From: CALEUX01 sp037439945
GTDB lineage: Bacteria; Bacteroidota; Bacteroidia; Bacteroidales; Marinilabiliaceae
NCBI GenBank assembly: GCA_037439945.1
Contig: JBBIVA010000001.1
Location: 34,443 to 98,442 of the forward strand
DNA length: 64,000 bases
Direction of reading: 5' to 3'
The notes under the pieces were generated by a model. The model did no database searches and had not been told where the DNA came from. It saw only the letters and a program-made list of their open reading frames with translations. Below are positions 55,752 through 64,000 of this stretch, piece by piece. The position numbers and the translations under genes are program-made. The first letter of the stretch is position 1, and every line of letters begins with the position of its first letter.

Positions 55752-55838
55752 TATTAATAATTAGTTATTTATTATTTTGATTGTTATTTTTGAGATAAAA
55801 AAATTTAAAAGAGTTTGTTTTTTTTCAAAAATGCTAAT

Positions 55839-56225
55839 ATGAATGAGTTAAATTTACTTTTAGTTGAAGATAATGTTTTAAATCAAAAATTGATTTTTCT
55901 AAATTTAATAAAATTTGGTTTTAAAATAGATATTGCTAATAATGGTTTAGAAGCAGTTGAAAAATTTAAGGAAAGACGGTATAATATTATATTGATGGAT
56001 TTAATGATGCCTGTAATGGATGGTTTGGAAGCAACCAGGCAAATTAGAAATTTTGAAATTAGCAAAGGTTGCCGTACTACGATAATAGGCCTTACAGCAA
56101 ATATTTACGATGCAGATCGTGAAAAATGTCTGGAAGTTGGGATGGATGAGTTTATGACAAAGCCATTTAATGTTGATTTATTTGAGAAGGTTGTAAAATT
56201 ATTGGGCATTGAAATAAATAATTAA
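55839..56225 (+). CDS. single-domain response regulator
   Basis: The protein of about 128 residues is a receiver domain: [14 protein letters not shown], phospho-acceptor Asp in [27 protein letters not shown], and [13 protein letters not shown]. VEDNxxNQ and LTAN are typical of receivers paired with hybrid kinases, so it is not a CheY of the cluster. The ATG at 55839 is preferred over an upstream TTG. It sits 13 bases before ruvB; the partner is unknown. Confidence 0.92.
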   Translation: MNELNLLLVEDNVLNQKLIFLNLIKFGFKIDIANNGLEAVEKFKERRYNIILMDLMMPVMDGLEATRQIRNFEISKGCRTTIIGLTANIYDADREKCLEVGMDEFMTKPFNVDLFEKVVKLLGIEINN

Positions 56226-56238
56226 TGCCAGGTTTTCA

Positions 56239-57258
56239 ATGAGTATTGATATTAGGAAATTAGATATTAGCATTAATGCTGATAAAGATATTGAGCAGCA
56301 ATTAAGGCCTCTTACTTTTAGGGATTTTAAAGGTCAGGTTAAAATTTTGGACAATCTCGAAGTTTTTGTAAAAGCTGCCATAATGAGGGGCGATGCCCTT
56401 GATCATGTATTATTGCATGGCCCTCCTGGATTGGGAAAAACAACACTTTCAAATATTTTGGCCAACGAGTTAAATGTAGGATTTAAAATTTCCAGTGGGC
56501 CTGTACTAGATAAACCAGGTGATTTAGCAGGTATTTTAACGGGGCTGGAAGCAAATGATGTTCTTTTTATTGATGAAATTCACAGATTAAGCCCTGTAGT
56601 TGAGGAATACTTGTATTCAGCTATGGAAGATTTTAAAATTGATATAGTAATTGATAAAGGTCCTGGGGCAAAATCAATACAGATTGAATTAAATCCTTTT
56701 ACTTTAATTGGAGCAACAACCAGAAGTGGCTTATTAACCAGTCCGTTAAGGGCAAGGTTTGGCATTAACTGTCATTTAGAGTATTATGATACAGGTGTTT
56801 TATCTGGTATTATAGAAAGGTCTTCAAGAATACTTAATATTGAAATTAAGAATGAAGCAGCCTATGAAATAGCCCGAAGAAGCAGGGGTACCCCTCGAAT
56901 AGCCAATGCGCTTTTGCGGAGAGTACGCGATTTTGCCATGGTAAAAGGTAATGGTTTAATAGATATGAATATTACTAAATTTTCTTTAAAGGCTTTAAAT
57001 ATTGATGAATATGGTTTAGATGAAATGGACCATAAAATTTTGCTCACCTTAATTGAGAAGTTTGATGGTGGCCCTGTGGGGTTAAGTACAATAGCAACTG
57101 CAGTTGGTGATGATTCCGGAACAATTGAAGAAGTTTATGAACCTTTTTTAATTAAAGAAGGGTTTCTAAAACGTACCCCAAGGGGAAGAGTTGTTACATC
57201 TCTGGCTTATACCCATTTTGGCAGGCAGCCGGGTAGTTTTCAAAATACATTGTTTTAA
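56239..57258 (+). CDS. ruvB: Holliday junction branch migration ATPase RuvB
   Basis: The 339-residue AAA+ motor drives branch migration with RuvA and Ruv[12 protein letters not shown] is the N-terminal motif, Walker A is [14 protein letters not shown], Walker B is [20 protein letters not shown], sensor region [18 protein letters not shown], and the winged-helix end has [21 protein letters not shown]. All key residues are present. Confidence 0.98.
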   Translation: MSIDIRKLDISINADKDIEQQLRPLTFRDFKGQVKILDNLEVFVKAAIMRGDALDHVLLHGPPGLGKTTLSNILANELNVGFKISSGPVLDKPGDLAGILTGLEANDVLFIDEIHRLSPVVEEYLYSAMEDFKIDIVIDKGPGAKSIQIELNPFTLIGATTRSGLLTSPLRARFGINCHLEYYDTGVLSGIIERSSRILNIEIKNEAAYEIARRSRGTPRIANALLRRVRDFAMVKGNGLIDMNITKFSLKALNIDEYGLDEMDHKILLTLIEKFDGGPVGLSTIATAVGDDSGTIEEVYEPFLIKEGFLKRTPRGRVVTSLAYTHFGRQPGSFQNTLF

Positions 57259-57263
57259 TTTTT

Positions 57264-58736
57264 ATGTCCGGAAATTTAAAAAGGCTTGCCGGTGAAACCG
57301 TTATATATGGTGCAAGCACTATGTTGGGCAGGTTTTTAAATTGGTTATTAATGCCATTTTATATCAGAACTATTTTACCCGAAGAATTTGGTGTAATAGT
57401 TAATATTTATGCTGTAATTTCTATATTACTTGTTGTTTTTACCTATGGTATTGAAACCGGTTTTTTCAGATTTGCACGAAATGAATATAAAAATGATGTT
57501 TTTAAAACATCATTAATAATGTTAACAATAACTAGTTTATCCTTAATTTTTATTTCCTGTTTAGCAGCTCCCGTAATAAGTAAATTGTTTTATGGTGGAA
57601 AATATGTTAATTCACTTTTTTTAGTAGGTTTAATTGTTGCCTTTGATAGTTTCCTATCAATACCTTTCGCCAATTTGCGGTTAAAAAATAAATCCTTTTC
57701 GTTTGGTATTTTTAAAACATTAAATATTTTACTATGTATAGTATTTAACTTATTGTTCCTTTTAATAATTCCTAAGTTAATTAATGCTGGTTTATTAAAT
57801 AACAGTATATCTGAAATTTACGAAAAAGGGAACGGAGTTTTTTACGTCTTGTTAAGCAATGCTTTAAGCAGTATGGCTACGTTTTTCTTTTTTATTAAAG
57901 ATTTTACATCAATTAAAGGCAGTTTTAAAGTAGAGTTATTAAAAAATCTTCTGAAATATTCATGGCCGGTTTTGGTAGTTGGTATAACCGGAATGGTAAT
58001 TCAAAACAGCGATAAAGTTTTGATGCCTAAAATTTTAGGCGATAATGGGTTTAAGGAGCTTGCTGTTTATGGAGCAAATTTTAAAATAGGGGTTTTAATG
58101 AGTTTATTTATACAATCGTTTAGATTTGCATTTGAGCCTTATTTTTTTAAAAACCAAGAGCATGGAAAGGAATCGTATGCTAAGGTAATGGAGTACTTTG
58201 TTTTTTTTGGTATATTTATATTTTTAGGGGTAACCATTTTCATAGATTTAATAAATATCCTTCTTACCCCTGAATATTTGTACGGTAACGTTGTTATTCC
58301 TTATGTTTTAATTGGTCAGCTTTTTTATGGCATATATTTCAATCTGTCGCTATGGTATAAATTGACTGACAGAACTTATTATGGTGCGATTTTTGGAATT
58401 TGTGGAACTATAATTTCAATAACTCTCAACTTCGTCCTTATAAAGAATATTGGAATAGTGGGGGGTGCTTTATCAATCCTGATAGGTTATGGAATTATGA
58501 TGGTAGTTTCATTTTTAATAGGTCAAAGGTATTACAGGATACCTTATTCATTAAAAAAAATTTTACAAATTGTAGTTATTGGTTGTATATTTTTTGTTTT
58601 GGATATTTTTATTACTCCTGACACACTTGTTTTAAAATATTTTATAAAGATTATATTAATTTTCATGTTTGTTATATCGTTTTTATTTATTAATAAAACA
58701 TTAAAGTTTAATAGTTTAATTAAATGCTTGAAATAA
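57264..58736 (+). CDS. polysaccharide flippase (Wzx/MATE-like)
   Basis: This 490-residue protein has about 12 to 14 membrane segments with the polysaccharide-synthase layout: [20 protein letters not shown] at the N-terminus, [42 protein letters not shown] over two segments. It probably moves lipid-linked glycans across the inner membrane. It is five bases after ruvB and overlaps dut by 13 bases, so it belongs to the same run. Confidence 0.93.
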   Translation: MSGNLKRLAGETVIYGASTMLGRFLNWLLMPFYIRTILPEEFGVIVNIYAVISILLVVFTYGIETGFFRFARNEYKNDVFKTSLIMLTITSLSLIFISCLAAPVISKLFYGGKYVNSLFLVGLIVAFDSFLSIPFANLRLKNKSFSFGIFKTLNILLCIVFNLLFLLIIPKLINAGLLNNSISEIYEKGNGVFYVLLSNALSSMATFFFFIKDFTSIKGSFKVELLKNLLKYSWPVLVVGITGMVIQNSDKVLMPKILGDNGFKELAVYGANFKIGVLMSLFIQSFRFAFEPYFFKNQEHGKESYAKVMEYFVFFGIFIFLGVTIFIDLINILLTPEYLYGNVVIPYVLIGQLFYGIYFNLSLWYKLTDRTYYGAIFGICGTIISITLNFVLIKNIGIVGGALSILIGYGIMMVVSFLIGQRYYRIPYSLKKILQIVVIGCIFFVLDIFITPDTLVLKYFIKIILIFMFVISFLFINKTLKFNSLIKCLK

Positions 58737-59161
58737 AAGTAATTAACCATAGCAATAATGAGTTGCCCGGGTTTAGTACCGAGCATTCAGCTGGTGTTGA
58801 TATTAGGGCCTTTACAGATAAAAGTTTAACAATAAGGCCTATGGAGCGGTTATGCGTTCCAACCGGCCTATATATTCAATTACCTGATGGGTATGAAGCT
58901 CAGATAAGGCCAAGAAGTGGTTTGGCTATAAAAAATGGAATTACGGTTCTTAATTCACCCGGAACTATTGATGCTGATTACAGAGGTGAAATAAAAGTCA
59001 TTTTAATAAATCTTTCTGATAAAGATTTTGTTATAAATAACGGTGATAGGATTTGCCAAATGGTTATTAATAAATATGAAAAATTTAATTGGCGTTTAAG
59101 CCAAGAACTTTCTGAAACCGAGAGGGGAACTGGAGGGTTTGGTCATACAGGCAGAGGTTAA
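58724..59161 (+). CDS. dut: dUTP diphosphatase
   Basis: The 145-residue trimeric dUTPase hydrolyses dUTP to dUMP. All five family motifs are visible: [39 protein letters not shown] and [10 protein letters not shown] at the C-terminus. Its start overlaps the end of the flippase gene. Confidence 0.98.
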   Translation: MLEIKVINHSNNELPGFSTEHSAGVDIRAFTDKSLTIRPMERLCVPTGLYIQLPDGYEAQIRPRSGLAIKNGITVLNSPGTIDADYRGEIKVILINLSDKDFVINNGDRICQMVINKYEKFNWRLSQELSETERGTGGFGHTGRG

Positions 59162-59183
59162 AAAAAGTGATTAAAACTAATTT

Positions 59184-60971
59184 ATGAGAATGAAAAATTT
59201 TTTGGGAATTATAAACCTTACTATTCTCGTAGTAATATTATTAACTGGCGGATGTAGGTCAGTAAGTAAAACGAGCTCTTTTGAAAATAGGCTATATCCG
59301 GAAGGTCGAAAATTTACAGTTAAAACGGTTGATGAATCGACAAAAAAAAGATTTGAATATTTTTTAATGGAAGCCGTTCGCCATAAGATGATAGGCGATC
59401 ATAATAAATCTGTTTTATATTATAAAGAAGCTTTAAGTGTTGATAGTACATGTGCTACTTGTTATTTTGAACTTGCCCAATTAATTTACCAGTCGGGCGA
59501 TGTTAAAAATGCTGAGGGTTTTGGGTTTAAAGCCGTTCAATTAGACCCAAATAACGAATGGTTTTTATCTTTTCTCTCAAAAATTTATCATCAAAACAAC
59601 AAACCCGAATTGGCATTAGAAGCAGCTAAGTTCCTGGTTAAACAGCATCCAAACAATATTGAGCATTTATATAGCTTAGCTCAATTTGAATATTCATTGG
59701 GAAATTTTGATAAAGGTATTGATGCATTAAATAAAGTTGAAAAATTGCTCGGTAAAAACGAAATTTTAAGTCTTGAAAAGCATAATATTTTTGTTCAAAA
59801 AAAGGATTTTAAACGAGCCGAAAAGGAGCTGTTGGATCTACTTTCTGCTTTTCCGGGAAACCTTAATTACAGAGTTTATTTAGGGGATTATTATACCCAA
59901 AGGAACCAGTTGAAGCATGCCTTTTTACAATACAACAAAGTTATTTCAGGTGATCCCGGTAATGGAAACGTATATTTTAGTTTGGCAAATTATTATTTAA
60001 TTATAAACGATACTTTAAAGTTTAAAGAATCTTTATTTAAGGCCTTTGGGAGTTCAGGTCCTGAATTTGAAAATAAATTTCAAAAATTGGTCCCATTCCT
60101 TGTAAATATTGACGAAAAATCAAATCCTTTAAACCAATCTGATTTTGATAAAATATTTAACCTTTTTCTTGTTACCCATCCGCATGAAAGCAAGGTTTTT
60201 GTTTTGTATGCTAATTATCTTAATCACAAGGGTAAAGTTAATGAAGCTTTAAATGCTTACGAAAATGCCTTATTAATGGACGAAAAGCAGGAAGAAATCT
60301 GGCAGGAATTTTTATTTCTTTCGCTTAACGGTCATTCAAATGCCGACTTTTTAAAGCACTGTAAATATGGCATTAAAATTTTCCCCGAAAATGCTATATT
60401 GCAATATTTAACAGGTGTAGCATATTCTTTTACCGGTAATAGAAATGAAGCTATTGAGCACCTTAATTTAGTTATTAAATTTAGTAAGGGGAACTCAAAA
60501 CTGGAATCACAAACTTACGGTTTTTTAGGTGATTTGTACTACCAGGAAGGAAATAGTGCCAAAAGTTTTGAATCGTATCAAAAGGCTTTGGATATTGATG
60601 AAAATCTGTTGAATGTATTGAATAACTTTTCATACTATTTGAGCGTAGAAGAGGTGAATTTGGAAAAAGCAGAGAAAATGATATCTAAAGTTATTGAGCT
60701 GGAACCAAAAAATGCTACATATTTAGATACTTATGCCTGGGTTTTGTTTAAACGCGAAAGGTTTTTTGAAGCTTTGTTTATAATTGAACAGGCTTTGAAT
60801 TACGGAGGTAATGAGAATGGAGTAATTCTTGAGCATTACGGCGATATTTTATACAAAAATGGAAATGTTGAAAAAGCAGTCGAATTTTGGATTAAAGCCA
60901 AAGAAACTAATGATGATGACATTTCTAAAAATATTGAAAAGAAAATTAATGAAAAAAGGTATATAAAATAG
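59184..60971 (+). CDS. TPR repeat lipoprotein
   Basis: The 595-residue protein has a lipoprotein signal (ILVVILLTGGC, Cys near residue 24) and many tetratricopeptide repeats: for example HNKSVLYYKEALSVDSTCAT, AEGFGFKAVQLDPNNEWF, YEAFNAYENALLMDEKQ-like unit ALNAYENALLMDEKQEE, and SFESYQKALDIDENLLNV. It is probably an envelope scaffold. The order dut, TPR, DUF4292, M23 recurs in Bacteroidota, pointing to a shared but unknown envelope task. Confidence 0.9.
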   Translation: MRMKNFLGIINLTILVVILLTGGCRSVSKTSSFENRLYPEGRKFTVKTVDESTKKRFEYFLMEAVRHKMIGDHNKSVLYYKEALSVDSTCATCYFELAQLIYQSGDVKNAEGFGFKAVQLDPNNEWFLSFLSKIYHQNNKPELALEAAKFLVKQHPNNIEHLYSLAQFEYSLGNFDKGIDALNKVEKLLGKNEILSLEKHNIFVQKKDFKRAEKELLDLLSAFPGNLNYRVYLGDYYTQRNQLKHAFLQYNKVISGDPGNGNVYFSLANYYLIINDTLKFKESLFKAFGSSGPEFENKFQKLVPFLVNIDEKSNPLNQSDFDKIFNLFLVTHPHESKVFVLYANYLNHKGKVNEALNAYENALLMDEKQEEIWQEFLFLSLNGHSNADFLKHCKYGIKIFPENAILQYLTGVAYSFTGNRNEAIEHLNLVIKFSKGNSKLESQTYGFLGDLYYQEGNSAKSFESYQKALDIDENLLNVLNNFSYYLSVEEVNLEKAEKMISKVIELEPKNATYLDTYAWVLFKRERFFEALFIIEQALNYGGNENGVILEHYGDILYKNGNVEKAVEFWIKAKETNDDDISKNIEKKINEKRYIK

Positions 60972-60975
60972 AAGA

Positions 60976-61812
60976 ATGAAGGTTTTTAACAACTGGGTTT
61001 TTTTAATAATAGCAGTTTTCATATTGATAAATGGAAGTTGTAGGAGCAAGGAAAAAATTGCTTCAGTTGAAACTATGGCTATTATGGATGAAGATAAGTT
61101 AGTTGATAACATTTTAAGCAATGAACTAACATTTAATTCTTTATTTTTTAGGCGTTTAACTGTTGATTTTGAAGAAAACGGAAAATCCAGGGCTGTTCGA
61201 GCCAATATGTATTTGAAGAGAGATTCGGCTATTATTGTATCAGTTATTCCGTTAATGGGTATTGAAGTTTTCAGGGTTTCAATCAGTAAAAAAGAAATTA
61301 AAATTATAGACCGGTTAAACAGGATAGTAATAGAAACAGATTACGAAGAACTTTGTAAAAAATATGGCGTTGAATTGAGTTACAATATAGTTGAAAGTTT
61401 ACTGAGTAATTGTCTTTTTTCATATCCTGATCATAATCCGTCTCTGATTAAGAAATATACTCCTTACCATCAATCAGATTTTTATTCTCTTAAATCATTA
61501 AATGATAAACGTGTAGAAAAATTTATAAAACGCGAGACAAAATTTTATTTACATGAAATAAACGTGACCCCGGGAATTTTTAAAGTTTTTGAAACCCGCA
61601 TGGTTAGCTCATTAAGTGGTATATCTATAGGAGTTGGTTATAAGAATTTTGAGAGTTTAAAGAATACCAAATTTCCTAAACAAATAAAAATTAATGCCAA
61701 ACAAGGAAATAAAAGTTATATCTTAACTTTTGATTATAATGATATCGAAGTTGACGGATCACATTCTCTAAATTTTAGATTACCTGAGAATTATGAAGTT
61801 GTTGATTTATAA
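60976..61812 (+). CDS. DUF4292 lipoprotein
   Basis: The 278-residue protein has a lipoprotein signal (IAVFILINGSC, Cys at about residue 23) and a beta-rich fold of DUF4292 type: LFFRRLTVDFEENGKSRAVRA, SAIIVSVIPLMGIEVFRVSI, INAKQGNKSYILTFDYNDIEV in two parts. The repeated sheet pattern is like LolA/LolB-type folds, so lipid or lipoprotein handling is possible. It is four bases after the TPR gene and overlaps the M23 gene by 20 bases. Confidence 0.88.
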   Translation: MKVFNNWVFLIIAVFILINGSCRSKEKIASVETMAIMDEDKLVDNILSNELTFNSLFFRRLTVDFEENGKSRAVRANMYLKRDSAIIVSVIPLMGIEVFRVSISKKEIKIIDRLNRIVIETDYEELCKKYGVELSYNIVESLLSNCLFSYPDHNPSLIKKYTPYHQSDFYSLKSLNDKRVEKFIKRETKFYLHEINVTPGIFKVFETRMVSSLSGISIGVGYKNFESLKNTKFPKQIKINAKQGNKSYILTFDYNDIEVDGSHSLNFRLPENYEVVDL

Positions 61813-62956
61813 TTTTTTAATTATAATACTATTATTTAGGCCAGTTACTAATGGCTTTGCACAAAATGTTGATAATTTACGTACTGAAAGAGAAGCACTT
61901 TATAAAGAAATTGAGAGTATCAACAATCTGATTAGCAGTAAAAAAAAATCGAGGGAGTCTGCTTTTGAGCAAATCAATATTTTAAATAAGGAAATATCAA
62001 CAAGAGAGAGGTTAATCGTAAATTTTAAAGATGAAATTTTATTCTTGGAAAATAAAATAGAGATAAACCAGGCAATTATTAATAACCTTGAAATTGATAT
62101 AAACTTAAGGAAAAATGAATATGGTAAAATTTTAATGGGTTTTTACCGCAGACGAAACAGTCTTGATGAACTTGTATTTTTTTTTAGTGCAGGAGGGTTT
62201 TCCGAGGCATATAACCGGTATCGTTTAGTAAAAGAGTATTCCAAATTTAGAAAGAACCAGATTCAACATTTAATTGAAAACCAGATAAGATTGAAATCTT
62301 TCCTGGCGGATGTTAAATCGCAGATGAACGAAAAGGAAGTAGCACTGGGCTCTTTGGAAAATGAATTTAAAAGGTTAAACGATTCTCAAAATCAAAAAAG
62401 GAAACTGTTAAATGAATTGCAGAAAGAAGAGAAATGGTTAATTTCTTCATTAAAGGAAAGAGAAAGAAAAGCCAAAGATTTGGATAATAAAATATTGGAA
62501 ATAGTAAAAGCCAGTAAAGCTTCCGTTACAGCAACTTCAACCGGAGGTGATTTTGGTAAATTTCTTGGTAAATTAATTTGGCCTGTAACTAAAGGAATTG
62601 TGGTTAGCAGGTTTGGTGAACATGAGCACCCTGTTTTGAAAAATGTTTTAATAAAAAATAATGGTATTGATATTCAAACTTCAGGAAATGAAGAAGTTGT
62701 TAGCGTGCACGTAGGTGAAGTAAGTCGAATTATTAGTATTCCGGGTTATAATAATGCTGTTATTATTAGGCATGGTAACTATCTAACTGTTTATGCAAAT
62801 TTAAGGGAAGTAGGGGTTAAGCAGGGTCAAAATGTTAAGGCAGGCGATTTACTTGGCAAGGTTTATAAAGAAGTAAATGATGCAGGCGGAATATTGCACT
62901 TTGAAATTTGGAATGAAAACCAGAAATTGGATCCAGCAAAATGGTTAATTCAATAA
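61793..62956 (+). CDS. EnvC-like M23 domain protein, probably non-catalytic
   Basis: The 387-residue protein has a signal peptide (to about residue 24), a long coiled coil (about 25-240) and a LytM/M23 domain (about 260-387). Metal ligands of active M23 enzymes are lost: the HxxxD site reads NNGID, the HLH site reads ILHFE, and the middle YAHL reads YANL. EnvC is likewise a non-catalytic activator of amidases at the division site, so this protein probably has that role. Overlap with the DUF4292 gene suggests coupled translation. Confidence 0.9.
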   Translation: MKLLIYNFLIIILLFRPVTNGFAQNVDNLRTEREALYKEIESINNLISSKKKSRESAFEQINILNKEISTRERLIVNFKDEILFLENKIEINQAIINNLEIDINLRKNEYGKILMGFYRRRNSLDELVFFFSAGGFSEAYNRYRLVKEYSKFRKNQIQHLIENQIRLKSFLADVKSQMNEKEVALGSLENEFKRLNDSQNQKRKLLNELQKEEKWLISSLKERERKAKDLDNKILEIVKASKASVTATSTGGDFGKFLGKLIWPVTKGIVVSRFGEHEHPVLKNVLIKNNGIDIQTSGNEEVVSVHVGEVSRIISIPGYNNAVIIRHGNYLTVYANLREVGVKQGQNVKAGDLLGKVYKEVNDAGGILHFEIWNENQKLDPAKWLIQ

Positions 62957-63059
62957 AAAATCATTAAATTAGGTAACTCTTTTTTGTGATTTCAGTATAA
63001 ATGTAAGCTGGATATCAAAATATTTGATATCGAATTTTTAATATTGAAACGAGGATAAG

Positions 63060-63446
63060 ATGGTCATAAAATCCGAAATAGAAAATATTAGCCTGATAGA
63101 AAGGCTGATTGATGATATCTCAGTAAAGCATCAAATTCATTCTGACGTTTATGGTAAGCTGTTATTAGCTGTTGTAGAAGGGGTTAATAATGCTATTGTA
63201 CATGGTAATAAATTAGAAAAGGAAAAGAATGTAGTTGTTGAGTATGCTGTTTCTGAAGGTAAAATTGAATTTTTAATTTCTGATAGCGGTCCAGGGTTTG
63301 ATTACAGAAGCCTTCCTGACCCAACAAAACCTGAAAATATAGAAAGAACTCATGGCAGGGGTATATTTTTAATGAATCATTTAGCCGATGAGTTGGAGTT
63401 TAATGATACTGGTAATGAAGTAAAAATGGTTTTTTATTTAACCTGA
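63060..63446 (+). CDS. RsbW-like anti-sigma factor ATPase
   Basis: The 128-residue protein is a single HATPase domain of the GHKL type with N-box LAVVEGVNNAIVHGN, G1 LISDSGPGFDYRSLP and G2 THGRGIFLMNHLAD. It has the size of serine kinases that hold sigma factors and phosphorylate STAS antagonists. A STAS protein is encoded at 27909, far away; any pairing is inference. It is two bases before ybeY. Confidence 0.9.
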   Translation: MVIKSEIENISLIERLIDDISVKHQIHSDVYGKLLLAVVEGVNNAIVHGNKLEKEKNVVVEYAVSEGKIEFLISDSGPGFDYRSLPDPTKPENIERTHGRGIFLMNHLADELEFNDTGNEVKMVFYLT

Positions 63447-63448
63447 TT

Positions 63449-63865
63449 GTGGAAATTGAATTTTTTAATGTTGAAGTAGATTTACCTCAATTTAACCATA
63501 TATTAGTAAAAGAGTGGTTTGAAGAAATTATAAAACATAATAAAAAAAAAGTAGGAGAGATAAATGTTATATTTTGCAATGATGCCTATATTTTAAAAAC
63601 AAACAAACAATATCTTGGCCATAATTATTTTACCGATATTATTACCTTTAATTACTCCTCTCCATCTATTATTTCCGGCGACTTATTTATTAGTCTCGAT
63701 ACTGTAAAAAGTAATTCCCATATTTTTAACACCCAACATCAAAATGAGCTTTTCAGGGTAATGGTTCATGGTGTTCTTCATTTATTAGGTTGGGATGATA
63801 AAAATGATGAAGAAGCCTCCGAAATGCGAAGATTAGAAGATTTTTGGCTGAAAAAATTTTTCTGA
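63449..63865 (+). CDS. ybeY: rRNA maturation RNase YbeY
   Basis: The 138-residue endoribonuclease is recognised by GEINVIFCNDAYILKTNKQYL, TDIITFNYS, GDLFISLDTV and the metal motif MVHGVLHLLGWDDKND. The third His of the usual H-x3-H-x5-H motif is Asp here (GWDD), a change I recall in other Bacteroidota members. It starts at GTG. It acts in 16S rRNA 3' end maturation. In many relatives mnmG follows, which would lie past the window end. Confidence 0.94.
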   Translation: MEIEFFNVEVDLPQFNHILVKEWFEEIIKHNKKKVGEINVIFCNDAYILKTNKQYLGHNYFTDIITFNYSSPSIISGDLFISLDTVKSNSHIFNTQHQNELFRVMVHGVLHLLGWDDKNDEEASEMRRLEDFWLKKFF

Positions 63866-64000
63866 TAAATTAAAATGTTTAATAAATTTCTAATAATCAG
63901 CCATCTAATATCTTTTTTTTAATTTAAATATCTTACTATGTATTAGAGTGCATAGTTTGTATTGAATATTGCAGCCATAAACGCTTTATTATGTTATATA

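Overview
The window is a draft-assembly piece (one run of 100 N at 12291-12390) of an AT-rich Bacteroidota chromosome, most like Bacteroidales or a neighbouring order. The evidence is a PorZ-like protein with a type IX secretion C-terminal domain, DUF4254, DUF4292, DUF2797 and SiaB/SiaC families, an epsilon subunit reduced to its beta domain, a phylum-style block of flippase, dut, TPR lipoprotein, DUF4292 and M23 genes, and matches to the Bacteroidota -7 promoter element TAnnTTTG. No tRNA, rRNA, CRISPR array, insertion sequence or phage gene was found.

Layout. 1-6.2 kb: end of a PorZ-like gene, a large membrane-anchored beta-propeller protein, a Gfo/Idh/MocA oxidoreductase and an endonuclease/exonuclease/phosphatase lipoprotein. 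6.3-10.3 kb (minus): LtaS-like sulfatase, U32 peptidase-family protein, DUF2797. 10.3-11.5 kb: a long gene-free stretch. 11.5-19.1 kb: surface-glycan region, with one GT4 gene broken by the assembly gap and, on the minus strand, a tight run of DUF4254, GT9, GT4, UDP-glucuronate epimerase, GT2, GT4 and GT2. 19.5-25 kb (minus): atpC, atpD, polyprenyl synthetase, RND exporter.

25.3-48.7 kb (plus) is the most striking part: a YfiR-like gene followed by 22 closely packed genes of a chemosensory system. In order these are MCP, STAS, CheY, Hpt, CheA, two CheW, CheR, a histidine-kinase-like protein without its phospho-histidine, CheD, CheB, a GAF/PAS membrane protein, a second CheR, a degenerate CheR, a single-domain CheB, a GAF membrane protein, a GAF/PAS/SpoIIE phosphatase, SiaB, SiaC, an ABCG-like transporter with TerB-like and FHA-like N-terminal regions, a lipoprotein and a secreted protein, closed by a strong terminator. 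No flagellar gene is present. I infer a chemosensory array whose output goes through a Sia-type partner switch, perhaps to the transporter.

48.9-54.2 kb (minus, except VanZ): CDF transporter, rhodanese, HemW, VanZ, Rrf2 regulator, LutB-like protein, RpiB. 54.8-64 kb (all plus): NadA, response regulator, RuvB, flippase, Dut, TPR lipoprotein, DUF4292, EnvC-like M23 protein, RsbW-like ATPase, YbeY. The junction at 54.2-54.8 kb has features of a chromosome replication origin: a 540-base AT-rich gap with a tandem AT-rich 13-mer, a consensus DnaA box plus a near match just inside nadA, divergent gene orientation, a change in G/C strand bias in hand-counted lines, and a perfect 16-base parS palindrome 3 kb away at 51323-51338. 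This origin assignment is an inference.
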